Origin: Candidatus Pantoea gossypiicola
GTDB lineage: Bacteria; Pseudomonadota; Gammaproteobacteria; Enterobacterales; Enterobacteriaceae
Direction: 5' to 3'
Length of the DNA: 64,000 nt
Assembly (NCBI RefSeq): GCF_008632075.1
Contig: NZ_VWVM01000004.1
Location: 1-64,000 of the forward strand
Below the pieces are notes generated by a model. That model searched no databases. It saw nothing but the letters and a program-made list of their open reading frames with translations, and was not told where the DNA came from. This document shows, piece by piece, positions 9,076 through 18,947 of the stretch. Position numbers and translations under genes: made by a program. How positions within the stretch are numbered: position 1 is the stretch's first letter; each line of letters opens with the position of its first letter.

Positions 9076-9106
9076 TGTATAACATTAATGGTGCGCAAGT
9101 TATACA
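9076..9106. promoter_or_regulatory. dyad upstream of ycgZ, candidate operator/promoter
   Basis: TGTATAAC at 9076-9083 and GTTATACA at 9099-9106 form a perfect 8-bp inverted repeat with 15 bp between, 25-55 bp upstream of the ycgZ start at 9051. The arms themselves look like -10 elements (TATAAC on the minus strand). A MerR-family repressor such as BluR would be a reasonable candidate binder, but this is inferred from position only. Confidence 0.45.
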
Positions 9107-9298
9107 TCTTTTCAAAACTTGTACAGAATTTTGGATTTTTGGAATAATTTTTTTTGTGCAAAAAGTGCTATAGCTTTAAAAACAGGGTGTTACGAGGAGG
9201 TGGTGGAGCGGAGAAAATTGTACCATTATCTTGTACAGGAACAAGCCCTCCGGTGTTCCGACCTGATTATTCAGGCCGGCAGAAGGTAAGCAGTCAGG

Positions 9299-9592
9299 TT
9301 AACGCTTGAAGAGAATATCGTCAGCTGAGGCGCTGGTGGCCGGTTCGATACCCACATTTCTGGATAACCAGGTTGACGGACCCGTGGTACGTGAACCAAT
9401 TGTTTTAAATCCCGTCAGCCATTGACGTGCAGTTTGCATCTGCTCAAGGCGATACTCATTCACTTCTGAGTCAGCCATAACCTGCAATTCTTTAATCAGC
9501 AGTTCAACGTTCACTTCCTGACCAGCATTAAACAGGTTCATTGCAGCTTCGCCAATGATGACATTCGCTTTTTCGTCGCTGGAAAAATACAA
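9299..9592 (-). CDS. second YmgA-like protein (TTG start)
   Basis: I place the start at TTG 9590-9592 because AGGAGG (complement of 9598-9603) sits 5 nt upstream and the product then begins MYFSSDEKANVIIGEAAM, aligning from residue 1 with the paralogue at 8336-8629 (MYRSEDEK..VMIGEAVL). With this start both are exactly 97 residues. The longer frame from 9637 has no ribosome site. The N-terminal 60 residues are helical; the tail is polar and unlike the paralogue's. It is the most upstream gene of the minus-strand cluster, divergent from sitA. It is probably a duplicated connector protein; its target kinase is unknown. Confidence 0.72.
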   Translation of the reverse strand: MYFSSDEKANVIIGEAAMNLFNAGQEVNVELLIKELQVMADSEVNEYRLEQMQTARQWLTGFKTIGSRTTGPSTWLSRNVGIEPATSASADDILFKR

Positions 9593-9981
9593 AATATCCT
9601 CCTGGTTGATTGCGGTAAGTAACATTAACTGTAGCAAAAAAATTCACCGGGCTTAATTAATTCGGCCTATCAATAAGATAATTTTAATTGTGAAATTGCA
9701 GCGCCTGTTATGAGAGTGTCATCCGGTAATGCAACGTCCTTTTGTCAGTGGCAAAGCGTAGATAAACCCTTTTCTTCATATCAGTCACCCCTTTCCCACT
9801 GTGTGTTACTGAAGCAGGCGGTAGCGAAATCCGCCTGTCGCGAAACCATAAACCTGTTCAATGCCACGCATCATCAAAAATAATCTTAATTATATCATAG
9901 GTTAATCGGGCAGATTTACAAAAGCTGACATCTGGGCCTGAATGCTGAAGAAACTTCACATCTCCCTGCTGGTCGAGAGAT

Positions 9982-10013
9982 ATAGCCTGTGCTATAAAAA
10001 ATAGCCTATGCTA
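9982..10013 (+). promoter_or_regulatory. two tandem MntR-like dyads upstream of sitA
   Basis: ATAGCCTGTGCTA at 9982-9994 and ATAGCCTATGCTA at 10001-10013 are near-identical, 19 bp apart. In each, ATAGC or TAGC faces GCTA(T) across 4 bp. The E. coli MntR box, as I recall it, has ATAGC-N4-GCTAT with the same spacing. They end about 40 bp before the sitA start, consistent with Mn-dependent repression of sitABCD. A weaker AT-rich Fur-like stretch lies near 9879-9900. Confidence 0.65.
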
Positions 10014-10051
10014 ATTGTGTTCTGTTTTTAATCATCTCTGGAGCCCGCCCA

Positions 10052-10966
10052 ATGGTCCCGATAAAAAAGATCACCACGCTGTTATTGAGTGCGCTGCTCA
10101 CAACCCTGATGGTAAGCAGCAGCTATGCAGCAGAAAAATTTAAGATAGTGACGACGTTTACGGTAATAGCTGACATGGCTGAGAACGTGGCTGGCGATGC
10201 CGCGGAGGTCACCTCTATTACTAAGCCCGGTGCTGAAATACACGAATATCAGCCCACGCCCGGCGACATCAGGCGGGCGCAGGGTGCGCAGTTAATTATG
10301 GCGAACGGGCTTAATCTCGAACGCTGGTTTCAGCGCTTTTATCAGCATCTGGACGGCGTCCCGGAAGTGGTCGTTTCTGCTGGTGTCACGCCGATGGGTA
10401 TTGGCGAAGGGCCTTATAACGGTAAACCGAATCCCCATGCCTGGATGTCACCGGACAATGCGCTGATCTATGTCGATAACATCCGCGATGCGCTGGTGAA
10501 ATATGACCCGGTGAACGCAGAGACCTACCGTCAGAACGCTGCCGCTTATAAGCAAAAAATTACCGCTGCACTGGATCCGCTGCGCCAGCAGATTGCCGCT
10601 ATTCCCGAGCAGAAACGCTGGATGGTGACCAGTGAAGGTGCGTTCTCCTATCTGGCGCGTGACCTGGGCATGAAAGAGCTCTACCTGTGGCCGATCAATG
10701 CTGACCAGCAGGGTACGCCGCAGCAGGTGAGAAAGGTGATTGACCTGGTGAAAAAAAATGCCATTCCGGCGGTGTTCAGTGAAAGCACCGTATCAGATAA
10801 GCCCGCCCGCCAGGTCGCCCGGGAAACCGGTGCCCATTACGGTGGTGTGCTTTACGTCGACTCCTTAAGTAACGCGCAGGGACCGGTGCCAACCTATCTT
10901 GATCTGCTCAAAGTCACGACTGAGACACTGGTGCAGGGCATTAAAGCGGGAGAGAAAGCGCAATGA
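10052..10966 (+). CDS. sitA: Mn/Fe ABC transporter, periplasmic binding protein SitA
   Basis: The 304-residue cluster A-I (ZnuA/PsaA-type) solute-binding protein has a signal peptide (about residues 1-26, cleavage after SYA). The four expected metal ligands are visible at His64 (EIHEY), His129 (NPHAW), Glu195 (SEGAF) and Asp270 (YVDSL), the His-His-Glu-Asp set of Mn/Fe-binding SitA/YfeA. It captures Mn(II)/Fe(II) in the periplasm and delivers it to SitCD. It is first in the sitABCD operon and overlaps sitB by 4 bp. The MntR-like boxes upstream indicate metal regulation. Confidence 0.95.
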   Translation: MVPIKKITTLLLSALLTTLMVSSSYAAEKFKIVTTFTVIADMAENVAGDAAEVTSITKPGAEIHEYQPTPGDIRRAQGAQLIMANGLNLERWFQRFYQHLDGVPEVVVSAGVTPMGIGEGPYNGKPNPHAWMSPDNALIYVDNIRDALVKYDPVNAETYRQNAAAYKQKITAALDPLRQQIAAIPEQKRWMVTSEGAFSYLARDLGMKELYLWPINADQQGTPQQVRKVIDLVKKNAIPAVFSESTVSDKPARQVARETGAHYGGVLYVDSLSNAQGPVPTYLDLLKVTTETLVQGIKAGEKAQ

Positions 10967-11778
10967 CAGACACCATTGTGGTTTCAGGCGTCACGGTAAC
11001 CTATCGCAACGGACATACTGCGCTACATGATGCCAGCTTCAGCGTGCCGGGCGGATCGATCGCCGCGCTGGTGGGCGTTAATGGCTCCGGCAAGTCAACC
11101 CTGTTCAAAGCGCTAATGGGATTTGTGCGGCTCGCCAGCGGCAGCATCTCGGTGCTGGGGATGCCGACCCGCCAGGCGCTGCGCCAGAGTCTGGTCGCCT
11201 ATGTGCCACAGTCGGAAGAGGTGGACTGGTCATTTCCGGTGCTGGTGGAGGATGTGGTGATGATGGGGCGCTACGGTCATATGGGTCTGCTGCGCAGGCC
11301 AAAGCCGCATGACCAGCAGATTGTCAGTGAGGCACTCGCGCGGGTCGATATGCTGGATTATCGCCATCGTCAGATCGGCGAACTCTCTGGCGGCCAGAAG
11401 AAGAGGGTATTTCTGGCACGCGCGATTGCGCAGCAGGGTAGCGTAATCCTGCTGGATGAACCCTTTACGGGCGTAGATGTGCAGACCGAGGCCCGAATCA
11501 TCAGCCTGCTGGGGGAACTGCGCGATGAAGGTAAAACCATGCTGGTTTCCACCCATAATCTGGGCTCGGTTACGGAATTCTGCGATTACACCGTGATGGT
11601 AAAAGGCACGGTTCTGGCCAGCGGCCCGACCCGGACCACTTTTACCACCGCTAATCTTGAGCGCGCGTTTAGCGGGGTATTGCGTCATGTGATGGTGAAG
11701 GGGCTGGACGATCAGATCATCACCGATGATGAACGCCCCTTTATTGCACCTCATGCCGCACGGGAAGAGGGGAGCTGA
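10963..11778 (+). CDS. sitB: Mn/Fe ABC transporter ATPase SitB
   Basis: The 271-residue ATPase has Walker [10 protein letters not shown] (residues 38-46), the ABC signature LSGGQ (141-145), Walker B VILLDEP (161-167) and the switch His in STHNLG. It energises import through the SitC/SitD membrane pair. The start overlaps the sitA stop (ATGA) and sitC begins 2 bp after its stop, so the genes are translationally coupled. Confidence 0.95.
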   Translation: MTDTIVVSGVTVTYRNGHTALHDASFSVPGGSIAALVGVNGSGKSTLFKALMGFVRLASGSISVLGMPTRQALRQSLVAYVPQSEEVDWSFPVLVEDVVMMGRYGHMGLLRRPKPHDQQIVSEALARVDMLDYRHRQIGELSGGQKKRVFLARAIAQQGSVILLDEPFTGVDVQTEARIISLLGELRDEGKTMLVSTHNLGSVTEFCDYTVMVKGTVLASGPTRTTFTTANLERAFSGVLRHVMVKGLDDQIITDDERPFIAPHAAREEGS

Positions 11779-11780
11779 AC

Positions 11781-12641
11781 ATGGCGCTGTTACTGGAACC
11801 TTTTGGTTATCACTACATGCTTAACGCGATGTGGGTTTCCGCGATGGTAGGCGGACTCTGCGCGTTTCTCTCCTGCTATCTGATGCTCAAGGGCTGGTCG
11901 CTGATAGGTGACGCGCTGTCACACTCTATTGTTCCTGGCGTAGCGGGCGCTTATATGCTGGGACTGCCGTTTGCGCTGGGGGCATTTCTCTCCGGCGGGC
12001 TGGCAGCGGGCAGTATGCTGTTACTTAATCAGCGCACCCGTTTAAAAGAAGATGCGATTATTGGCCTGATATTTTCCTCTTTCTTTGGTCTGGGTCTGTT
12101 TATGGTGTCGCTCAATCCGACTGCCGTGAACATACAGACCATTGTGCTGGGCAACATACTGGCGATTGCACCAGCCGATATTCTCCAGCTGGCGCTGATT
12201 GGCGGGCTGTCGATTATCATTCTGCTGTTTAAGTGGAAAGATCTGATGGTCACCTTCTTCGATGAGAACCACGCACGCGCCATTGGTCTGCGGCCTGAAC
12301 GGCTGAAAATCCTCTTCTTTACTCTGCTCGCAGTTTCAACCGTAGCGGCGCTGCAAACTGTTGGCGCGTTTCTGGTGATCTGTCTGGTGGTGACGCCCGG
12401 CGCGACCGCCTGGCTTCTCACCGATCGCTTTCCGCGTCTGCTGATGATTGCTGTCGCGATTGGCAGCATCACCAGTTTTCTGGGTGCCTGGGCGAGTTAC
12501 TACCTGGATGGCGCAACGGGCGGCATTATCGTGGTGGCGCAGACGCTGCTGTTCCTGCTGGCATTTGTTTTTGCACCGAAACATGGTCTGCTGGCTAACC
12601 GGCGTCGTGGCCGCCATCACCCTGAAAAGGAGCCTGGCTGA
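11781..12641 (+). CDS. sitC: Mn/Fe ABC transporter permease SitC
   Basis: The 286-residue ABC-3-family inner-membrane permease has eight or so hydrophobic segments (for example AMVGGLCAFLSCYLMLKGW and FLVICLVVTPGATAWLL). The LKGWSLIGDALSHSIVPGVA segment is conserved in ZnuB/SitC permeases. It forms the translocation pore with SitD. Its stop overlaps the sitD start by one base. SitC and SitD are clear paralogues, each carrying the L-KGW-L-GDA-SH motif. Confidence 0.94.
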   Translation: MALLLEPFGYHYMLNAMWVSAMVGGLCAFLSCYLMLKGWSLIGDALSHSIVPGVAGAYMLGLPFALGAFLSGGLAAGSMLLLNQRTRLKEDAIIGLIFSSFFGLGLFMVSLNPTAVNIQTIVLGNILAIAPADILQLALIGGLSIIILLFKWKDLMVTFFDENHARAIGLRPERLKILFFTLLAVSTVAALQTVGAFLVICLVVTPGATAWLLTDRFPRLLMIAVAIGSITSFLGAWASYYLDGATGGIIVVAQTLLFLLAFVFAPKHGLLANRRRGRHHPEKEPG

Positions 12642-13510
12642 TGTGGATACTGGAACCGTTTCAGTTTGCATTTATTAACAGCGCACTGCTAATCGCGCTG
12701 GTCGTGGCGATTCCCTGTGCGCTGCTGTCGGTATTTCTGGTGCTGAAAGGCTGGGCGCTGATGGGCGATGCCATGAGCCATGCGGTTTTCCCGGGCATCG
12801 TGCTTGCGTGGATGGCGGGACTGCCGCTGGCGGTGGGCGCGTTTGTTGCAGGGCTGTTCTGTGCCGTCGCCAGTGGTTTTTTGCAGGACAACAGCCGTAT
12901 TAAGCAGGACACCGTGCTGGGCATTGTCTTCTCCGGCATGTTTGCGGTGGGGCTAATCCTCTACATCGCCGTGAAGCCCGAAGTGCACCTCGATCATATT
13001 CTGTTTGGTGACATGCTTGGCATAACCGGCGCAGATATCATTCAGACAGCGATTATCGCATTGATCATCGTTATGGTGATTGTTGTGAAGTGGCGTGATT
13101 TTATGCTGTTCAGCTTCGATCCTCAGCAGGCGCAGGTCTCTGGCTTACCCGCCCGTCTGCTGCATTACGGGCTGCTCTGCATGGTCTCGCTGACCATTGT
13201 AGCGACGCTAAAGGCGGTGGGGATAATCCTGTCAATTTCCCTGCTGATTGCGCCCGGCGCAATTGCGGTGCTGCTCACTCGTCGTTTTTCACATGCGCTG
13301 CTGGCGGCGGTTGTTGTGGCGGTGATCGTGTCACTGAGCGGCGTGTATCTTTCGTTCTTTATCGACAGTGCGCCTGCGCCGACGATTGTGGTGTTGTTTG
13401 CAGTGGTCTTTATTGTAGCCATGATCATTGCGGGGCGGAAAACCCGGCAGCTGGAACGGTTGAAACATCGTTATAACGAAAAGAGCGTCTGCGTTGATAA
13501 AAAATCCTGA
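12641..13510 (+). CDS. sitD: Mn/Fe ABC transporter permease SitD
   Basis: The 289-residue ABC-3-family permease parallels SitC: LKGWALMGDAMSHAVFPGIVLAW near residues 34-56, repeated hydrophobic helices and a polar basic C-terminus. It is the last gene of sitABCD. A hairpin at 13635-13660 follows about 125 bp downstream. Confidence 0.94.
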   Translation: MWILEPFQFAFINSALLIALVVAIPCALLSVFLVLKGWALMGDAMSHAVFPGIVLAWMAGLPLAVGAFVAGLFCAVASGFLQDNSRIKQDTVLGIVFSGMFAVGLILYIAVKPEVHLDHILFGDMLGITGADIIQTAIIALIIVMVIVVKWRDFMLFSFDPQQAQVSGLPARLLHYGLLCMVSLTIVATLKAVGIILSISLLIAPGAIAVLLTRRFSHALLAAVVVAVIVSLSGVYLSFFIDSAPAPTIVVLFAVVFIVAMIIAGRKTRQLERLKHRYNEKSVCVDKKS

Positions 13511-14064
13511 TGCAATAATAGGGCGTGATGAAATTCAGATTTCAGAGTGGATAGCGTCTCGTCACACTTCTTCTCATGCCTGAAAGTTGATGTTTGAAAT
13601 GGCGAAAGATTCATCTTGTCGGGTCTGGCAGTGATATCCGCTCTGTGCCCGGAGCGGATAATTTAATCACTCAGTAATTATTAATGGTGGTATCAGCACA
13701 GATTCAGAGAGTTATGCGAAAAAACTAAAATAGCGCACTCCCTTAGAAATTTATGATTCCGGCAATGTATGTAGCCGGTTGAACAAAAAACACGCTTAGA
13801 AATAATTTGTATCAGAAATGTTTTTTAACACTAATTAATTTACTGAATTTTATCATTTTAAGTGTTTATTATCATATAGTTATATTTTTATTCAGACGTC
13901 ATTCTCTCTTTCTCATCTCGTCGTTTTTCCCTCATCGTCTATATATCTTTCCTGTCGCGCCGTTATTAATGGCGCGGCCAGATAAAGTTTTCATGGTTTT
14001 TTATTCAACCTCACTTCTTAACACCAGAGCAACATAGCAATCTCAAAAATATAACGGAAATAAT
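13511..14064. other. intergenic; 9-bp hairpin at 13635-13660
   Basis: No gene is supported. TATCCGCTC (13635-13643) pairs with GAGCGGATA (13652-13660) around an 8-nt loop and is followed by an A/T-rich run, so it may be a weak sit operon terminator. The second half (13800-14060) is AT-rich and probably holds the promoter of the chemoreceptor gene. Confidence 0.45.
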
Positions 14065-15609
14065 ATGAAAATAGCCACGCGTCTTGTCGCAGGGTATAGC
14101 CTGCTGATCATTCTTTTTCTTCTCTGCACCGGGACGGCACTTCAAGCACTCAGGCAGGCCAGGGACGATATGGAAAACGCAGTAAATAACAAAATTTACC
14201 GCTATGAACTGATTCAGAACATGCGAAATGCGGCCAGAGACATGGCGATCGCAGTCAGGAATATTGCATTACTGAATGAACAGAATGACAGACAGCCTGA
14301 ATGGAACAGGATGGTCGCTCAGAAAGCCATCTACATTCAGAACAGGGACAAACTGACTGCCAGTATGTCGCAAAACGTCTCAGCGGAAGGTAAACGTGCG
14401 CTGGAGAATCTGACCTCGACGGATGAATCCGCACTGAGTTTACTCATGACGGCGGGCAGGAAAGCGATGGCGGCGCCTCAGTCCGAAACCGTTGATTACC
14501 TGCTAAAAACCGTAAGGCCAGGTCAGCGAACAATGCTGAATGCCCTCGATCGGCTTTCGACTATTCAGATGCAGGTAAGCAGGAAAACCGTTCTGGATGC
14601 CAGGGCGGCCGCTGCGCAAACGGCTACGCTGATGTCGGTGATGGTATTGATTTCTTTCCTCGTCGCTATCGCAGCCTGTTACTCCATCATTCGTATGCTC
14701 ATGCGTCAGCTGGGCGGAGAGCCTGCACAGGCACAGGCGCTGGCCGCGGCAATTGCGTCGGGTAATCTGACATCGCCTGTCCTGTTACGGCACAACGATA
14801 CCTCCAGCCTGCTGGCCTCGCTGGATGTTATGCAGGTCAACCTGCGCAGCATGGTAGCGAATATCAGGGATAGATCGGCATCCGTTGCACTGGCCGCGGA
14901 TGAAATCTCGCAGGGGAATACAGAACTCTCATCCCGAACCGAACAGCAGGCCGCTGCCCTGCAGGAAACGGCAGCAAGCATGGAACAGCTCACCGCTACC
15001 GTAAAAAGCAATGCAAGCGGGGCACATGAGACCGCCAACTCAGCCCGTGAAACCGCGCGCCTTACCCACGCCGGGGAAGCGGATGTCAAGCGTATGGCAG
15101 AGACGATGCAAGCCATATCAATGAGCGCGACTAAAGTCCGGGACATTACCTCCGTGATTGAAAGTATTGCGTTTCAGACTAACATTCTGGCGCTGAATGC
15201 AGCCGTTGAGGCTGCACGAGCAGGAGAAGAAGGACGCGGCTTTGCTGTAGTCGCGGGTGAGGTCAGGACACTGGCGCAGCGCAGTGCTTCTTCCGCCCGG
15301 GATATAAAACTGCTGATCGAAGAAGCGGTAACGCAGGTGGAAAGCGGCGTCATGGTCGCCTCGTCAACCGGTGACAGCATGATGAAAATTGTTGGCATGG
15401 TGAATGAACTGGCTGTGTCGATGGATGCGATTTCCCTTGCCTCATCAGAGCAGATGCAGGGCATATCTCAGATCAGTGTCGCCGTGACGCAGATGGACGG
15501 CGTGACACAGAATAACGCCGCACTGGTGGAAGAATCGTCTTCAGCCTCTCAGTCGCTCTCTGAACAGGCGCACGCGCTGCGCGGCATGGTGGCCGCATTT
15601 CAGGTGTGA
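14065..15609 (+). CDS. methyl-accepting chemotaxis protein
   Basis: The 514-residue chemoreceptor has TM1 at about residues 7-29, a periplasmic four-helix-bundle sensor (30-190), TM2 at about 191-212, a HAMP region containing [23 protein letters not shown], and a long cytoplasmic signalling coiled coil. The hairpin tip is seen as [21 protein letters not shown] followed by [20 protein letters not shown]. There is no C-terminal NWETF-type CheR/CheB-tethering pentapeptide; the protein ends MVAAFQV. It stands alone with no chemotaxis operon beside it, which is usual for accessory receptors. The ligand is unknown. Confidence 0.93.
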   Translation: MKIATRLVAGYSLLIILFLLCTGTALQALRQARDDMENAVNNKIYRYELIQNMRNAARDMAIAVRNIALLNEQNDRQPEWNRMVAQKAIYIQNRDKLTASMSQNVSAEGKRALENLTSTDESALSLLMTAGRKAMAAPQSETVDYLLKTVRPGQRTMLNALDRLSTIQMQVSRKTVLDARAAAAQTATLMSVMVLISFLVAIAACYSIIRMLMRQLGGEPAQAQALAAAIASGNLTSPVLLRHNDTSSLLASLDVMQVNLRSMVANIRDRSASVALAADEISQGNTELSSRTEQQAAALQETAASMEQLTATVKSNASGAHETANSARETARLTHAGEADVKRMAETMQAISMSATKVRDITSVIESIAFQTNILALNAAVEAARAGEEGRGFAVVAGEVRTLAQRSASSARDIKLLIEEAVTQVESGVMVASSTGDSMMKIVGMVNELAVSMDAISLASSEQMQGISQISVAVTQMDGVTQNNAALVEESSSASQSLSEQAHALRGMVAAFQV

Positions 15610-16546
15610 TGATCTCTGTTGATAGCGTTCATCTGCTGAAGCTGCCGCCGGTATCCCCACCTCCGGTGGTCTGCTTTTCCGGCAGATGACGATGGGTAAC
15701 AGGCATCTGTCTGTCACCCAGCGGTCAGACAACATTCGTCTTTCAGTTTCTGACTACAGGAAAAAGAGCATGAAAGGGAACAGGGGGGAGAGTAAAGATA
15801 CCCCTGTTGCCTCGTGATTCCACCTGAAGTCAGCCATGCCGCCTTAATGCGCTTTATGGCCCGGCTCGAACTGAATAAGAGTGCCGCAGCCTGAGCTGGG
15901 ACGCTGAGAAATCTAACTCCCGCGCTAACCATTTTAATCACGCTTCGGGTGGAAGGGCAGATGACAGCATTGTGAATGATTCGCTTAGCGCTAAGCCTGA
16001 GCAAAACTGCCTGTACTGTACCCCGCGGCACTGCCGGTTAAGCTAGTGCATAGAACTTTCGACCTGCCGTTAACGCTGGCAGACCTTGCAAAATGTAAAA
16101 TAGCACCTATGTGCACTGTGCGGGGATGGTCATCGCATCATTTACTGGTGCTAAAAAACCTCACTTCAGAAAACATCTCTTCTTATTGTCGTTATCGTTT
16201 CATTTCTCTTTTTCCCCCTAAGGCGGATATTTGCCAGCCGCACCAGTTGCTCGCCTCAAAACAAATTTCTGGCCGGGCAAAAGAGGGGCTGATGACTGAC
16301 GAACTGCGAAATAACAAAAATAATTAATGTTTTTCAAAAAGTAGCCGATGAAGGAATTTGCCTTAACGGACAAAGCTGCGAGCGAAAAGGGTTAAAAAAT
16401 CCGCGGCTTCGCATGGGCCGTCGCGCAGGCTTTCGTCAGGGCTTCGGGGCTTGTACCCCCGCAGGTGAGTAGAGAAGCGCAGCAGCCGTGCTACGAAAAG
16501 AACGGCGCTGCTGTACAGGGATTATTTTTATGGATATGGAATTGAA
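15610..16546. other. long intergenic region with structured leader before the omptin gene
   Basis: No gene is supported in these 937 bp; short frames at 15714-16031 (minus) and 16046-16327 (plus) lack family features and ribosome sites. From about 16330 the sequence becomes GC-rich and strongly foldable, including CAGCAGCCGT...ACGGCGCTGCTG at about 16475-16515, just before the omptin start. This may be a structured 5' leader. No known riboswitch class was recognised. Confidence 0.4.
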
Positions 16547-17485
16547 ATGAAAAAAAGCACCGTTGCAGTGATGATGATGGCGACTCTGTCAGGCGGAGCC
16601 TGTGCAGATACAGATCGATTTTCACCGAATTTTTCCCCGGAAAGCTTTACTGTGTCGACGTCAGCCGGGATGCTGAGTGGCAAATCTCATGAGATGGTTT
16701 ACGACACCGGGACAGGCCGAAAAGTCAGTCAGCTGGACTGGAAAATAAAGAATGTTGCTATTCTTAAAGGCGAGTTATCCTGGGATGCATACTCATTTCT
16801 GACGCTGAATGCGCGAGGCTGGACCTCACTGGCTTCTGGTTCGGGTCATATGGACGACTATGACTGGCTCGATGACAACCAGTCTGACTGGACGGACCAT
16901 TCATCCCATCCTCGCACAGATGTTAATTACGCCAATGAATACGATCTCAATGTAAAAGGCTGGGCGTTACAGGGCGATAACTATAAAGCCGGGCTGACTG
17001 CTGGTTATCAGGAAACCCGTCTAAGCTGGACAGCTTTTGGCGGTTCATACAATTACGATAACGGCGCTTCTACGGGTGATTTCCCAAGAGGCGAGCGCGG
17101 TATTGGCTATAGCCAGCGTTTTTCCATGCCGTATATTGGCCTTGCGGGCCAGTATCGTATTAACGACTTTGAATTTAACGCCTTATTTAAATTCAGTGAC
17201 TGGGTGCGGGCACACGATAATGACGAGCATTACATGCGCGATCTTACCTTCCGGGAGAAAGTGACTCATTCGCGGTACTACGGAACATCGGTAGATGCCG
17301 GCTATTATGTCACGCCAAATGCCAAAGTGTTTGCCGAATTCACCTACAGCAAATATGAAGAAGGCAAAGGCAGTACTCAGATTATTGACAGATTCTCTGG
17401 TGAATCAGCATCCCTTGGTGGAGATGCGGCTGGTATATCAAACAAAAACTATACCATTACAGCCGGTCTGCAATACCGGTTCTGA
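16547..17485 (+). CDS. omptin-family outer-membrane aspartyl protease
   Basis: The 312-residue protein has a signal peptide (cleavage after ACA, residue 20) and a ten-strand barrel ending in the outer-membrane signature QYRF. The omptin active site is complete: Asp104 and Asp106 (MDDYDW) and the Asp226/His228 pair (NDEHY). Long parts such as the [19 protein letters not shown] segment and [15 protein letters not shown] match OmpT/Pla/PgtE/CroP. Omptins cleave between basic residues of cationic peptides and host proteins at the cell surface and need LPS. I cannot assign a specific subfamily name. A terminator follows at 17520. Confidence 0.95.
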   Translation: MKKSTVAVMMMATLSGGACADTDRFSPNFSPESFTVSTSAGMLSGKSHEMVYDTGTGRKVSQLDWKIKNVAILKGELSWDAYSFLTLNARGWTSLASGSGHMDDYDWLDDNQSDWTDHSSHPRTDVNYANEYDLNVKGWALQGDNYKAGLTAGYQETRLSWTAFGGSYNYDNGASTGDFPRGERGIGYSQRFSMPYIGLAGQYRINDFEFNALFKFSDWVRAHDNDEHYMRDLTFREKVTHSRYYGTSVDAGYYVTPNAKVFAEFTYSKYEEGKGSTQIIDRFSGESASLGGDAAGISNKNYTITAGLQYRF

Positions 17486-17519
17486 TTCGCCTCTGCATGC
17501 CAGTTGATAATGTAACGTA

Positions 17520-17540
17520 AAGCCCCTTTGGGGCTTTTTA
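17520..17540 (+). terminator. intrinsic terminator after omptin gene
   Basis: AAGCCCC/GGGGCTT stem with a 3-nt TTT loop followed by a run of five T, 35 bp past the omptin stop. Confidence 0.85.
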
Positions 17541-17750
17541 AAAGTTCAGCAAAAAGATAAAAATAGTCATTTCGTATGTAAATTCACAATTAAATTAATA
17601 TGCTAACTTTTTGAGATGAAATCTCATCCCGGCAGGTCTGCCTCTTTTTTTATCGTGATTGAAAATCTTATTCAGTCGATACATATCGTTAAAAGCTATT
17701 GCCGTTTTCTGATAGCGTCCAGCACAACGCATCTTAGGAAGAGAAAATAA

Positions 17751-18314
17751 ATGCCTGTCATCCCGAATGTTATGAGAATTGCTGCGTTTTTCCCCGTTAT
17801 TTTGCTCACTGGCTGTTCCACGCTGTTACCCCTTAATTACACAGATTACGAAGGTAAAGATGCAGCGACGGTGGTGGCCATCAATCCAGAGGGATTTGTG
17901 GGTACATTTTATCTTTCGGTCTATGAGAAGAAAGGCAACTGTTATGACAGGGTTGATCGTCATCAGCTGGAGTCAAATCTTATCCCCTCTGCAGGGCGAG
18001 TTATGACCGCAAAGGTCAAGCCTGGCAGGCTCATGGCTTTTCAGCAGCTCAACACGATAATGAGCGATTACGACACACAAGGAAAAAAAACGAGATTCCC
18101 GGAAAGCTATTTACTCTCACAGTGGGTTCCATTTATTCCACAACCAGGCAAACGCTACTTTCTTGATACTAAATATGGTCCTCGGGAGATTTCGGCGGAT
18201 TATTCTATTACTGTTCATTCAGACCCGGCCAGAATTGCGTCTGATTTTAAAACGCTCCCTCAGAATAACTGGGATGCCAGAAATCGTTGTCAGCATCTTA
18301 TAGGCGGCAGCTGA
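17751..18314 (+). CDS. hypothetical lipoprotein
   Basis: The 187-residue product has a lipoprotein signal with lipobox LLTGC (Cys at about residue 22) after a hydrophobic segment. The residues after Cys are Ser-Thr, which would favour outer-membrane sorting by the usual +2 rule. The mature part is soluble with scattered Tyr and Lys and two further Cys (CYDR and RCQHL), possibly a disulfide. I do not recognise the family. The ATG at 17751 follows GGAAGAG at short distance. No operon partners are apparent. Confidence 0.75.
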   Translation: MPVIPNVMRIAAFFPVILLTGCSTLLPLNYTDYEGKDAATVVAINPEGFVGTFYLSVYEKKGNCYDRVDRHQLESNLIPSAGRVMTAKVKPGRLMAFQQLNTIMSDYDTQGKKTRFPESYLLSQWVPFIPQPGKRYFLDTKYGPREISADYSITVHSDPARIASDFKTLPQNNWDARNRCQHLIGGS

Positions 18315-18947
18315 TCATGATTCAACTATCACTGTAATATCGTCACACTGAAGGCATGTTAAAAAATCGGCCAGTATCGCTGACACAGGAAGGGTTTGAG
18401 CATTTCTGCCACTCTCGCAGAGGACATGTATAGCCTTTAGAAAAGACTGGCATATCAATCCGCCAGAGACCCTCTTTCTGACCAGACTTCTCATCTGAAA
18501 CATGTCTGATTAAGCACACCTGAACGCGCCAGTTCTTCTGCAAGAGCTGGCGTCATCAGGTGATCAGCCTTTTCATTCCGCCTGCTATCAGCCTTGCCAC
18601 TGCGACTGGCGGATGATGTCGGGGCTGCCATTTGTGGAAAAATTAGTGAGGCGGCCACATCAATCCTGTAAGCGATACAGGCTGGAAAAATCAAGTAATA
18701 TATCCTTTAAATTCAATAAAATGAATTCGCTATAGCTAATGTTATATAGCGCTGTGCTTGCCTTTTTGCCTCGGATAACGCTGACTTTTTCCCGACATGC
18801 CCGCCAGATTGCTAAAAAGCTGCTAAACCTTAAGACACAGATACGCGCGTAAAGATTAGGGTTATCACGATTTTCCCCGATTTAACTCCCGTCAGAACAA
18901 AACCTATAAAAAACCATCTTTTAGCCTCCAACAAGGGGAAGCAGACA
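18315..18947. other. intergenic; dyad at 18728-18751 upstream of paoA
   Basis: No intact gene is supported. The minus strand at 18343-18694 has several short overlapping frames that read protein-like only in pieces, so it may be a gene relic. CGCTATA (18728-18734) and TATAGCG (18745-18751) form a 7-bp inverted repeat 200 bp before paoA, a possible regulator site. The paoA ribosome site AAGGGG lies at about 18934-18939. Confidence 0.4.

Noticed and set aside
13807..14037. 76-residue frame before the chemoreceptor gene
   Set aside because: The hydrophobic look comes from AT-rich promoter sequence; no credible start site.
16046..16327. 93-residue frame upstream of the omptin gene
   Set aside because: No domain, no ribosome site, odd composition; more likely untranslated.
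18343..18694. Minus-strand gene between the lipoprotein gene and paoA
   Set aside because: Only short overlapping frames, none with a start site; at best a relic.
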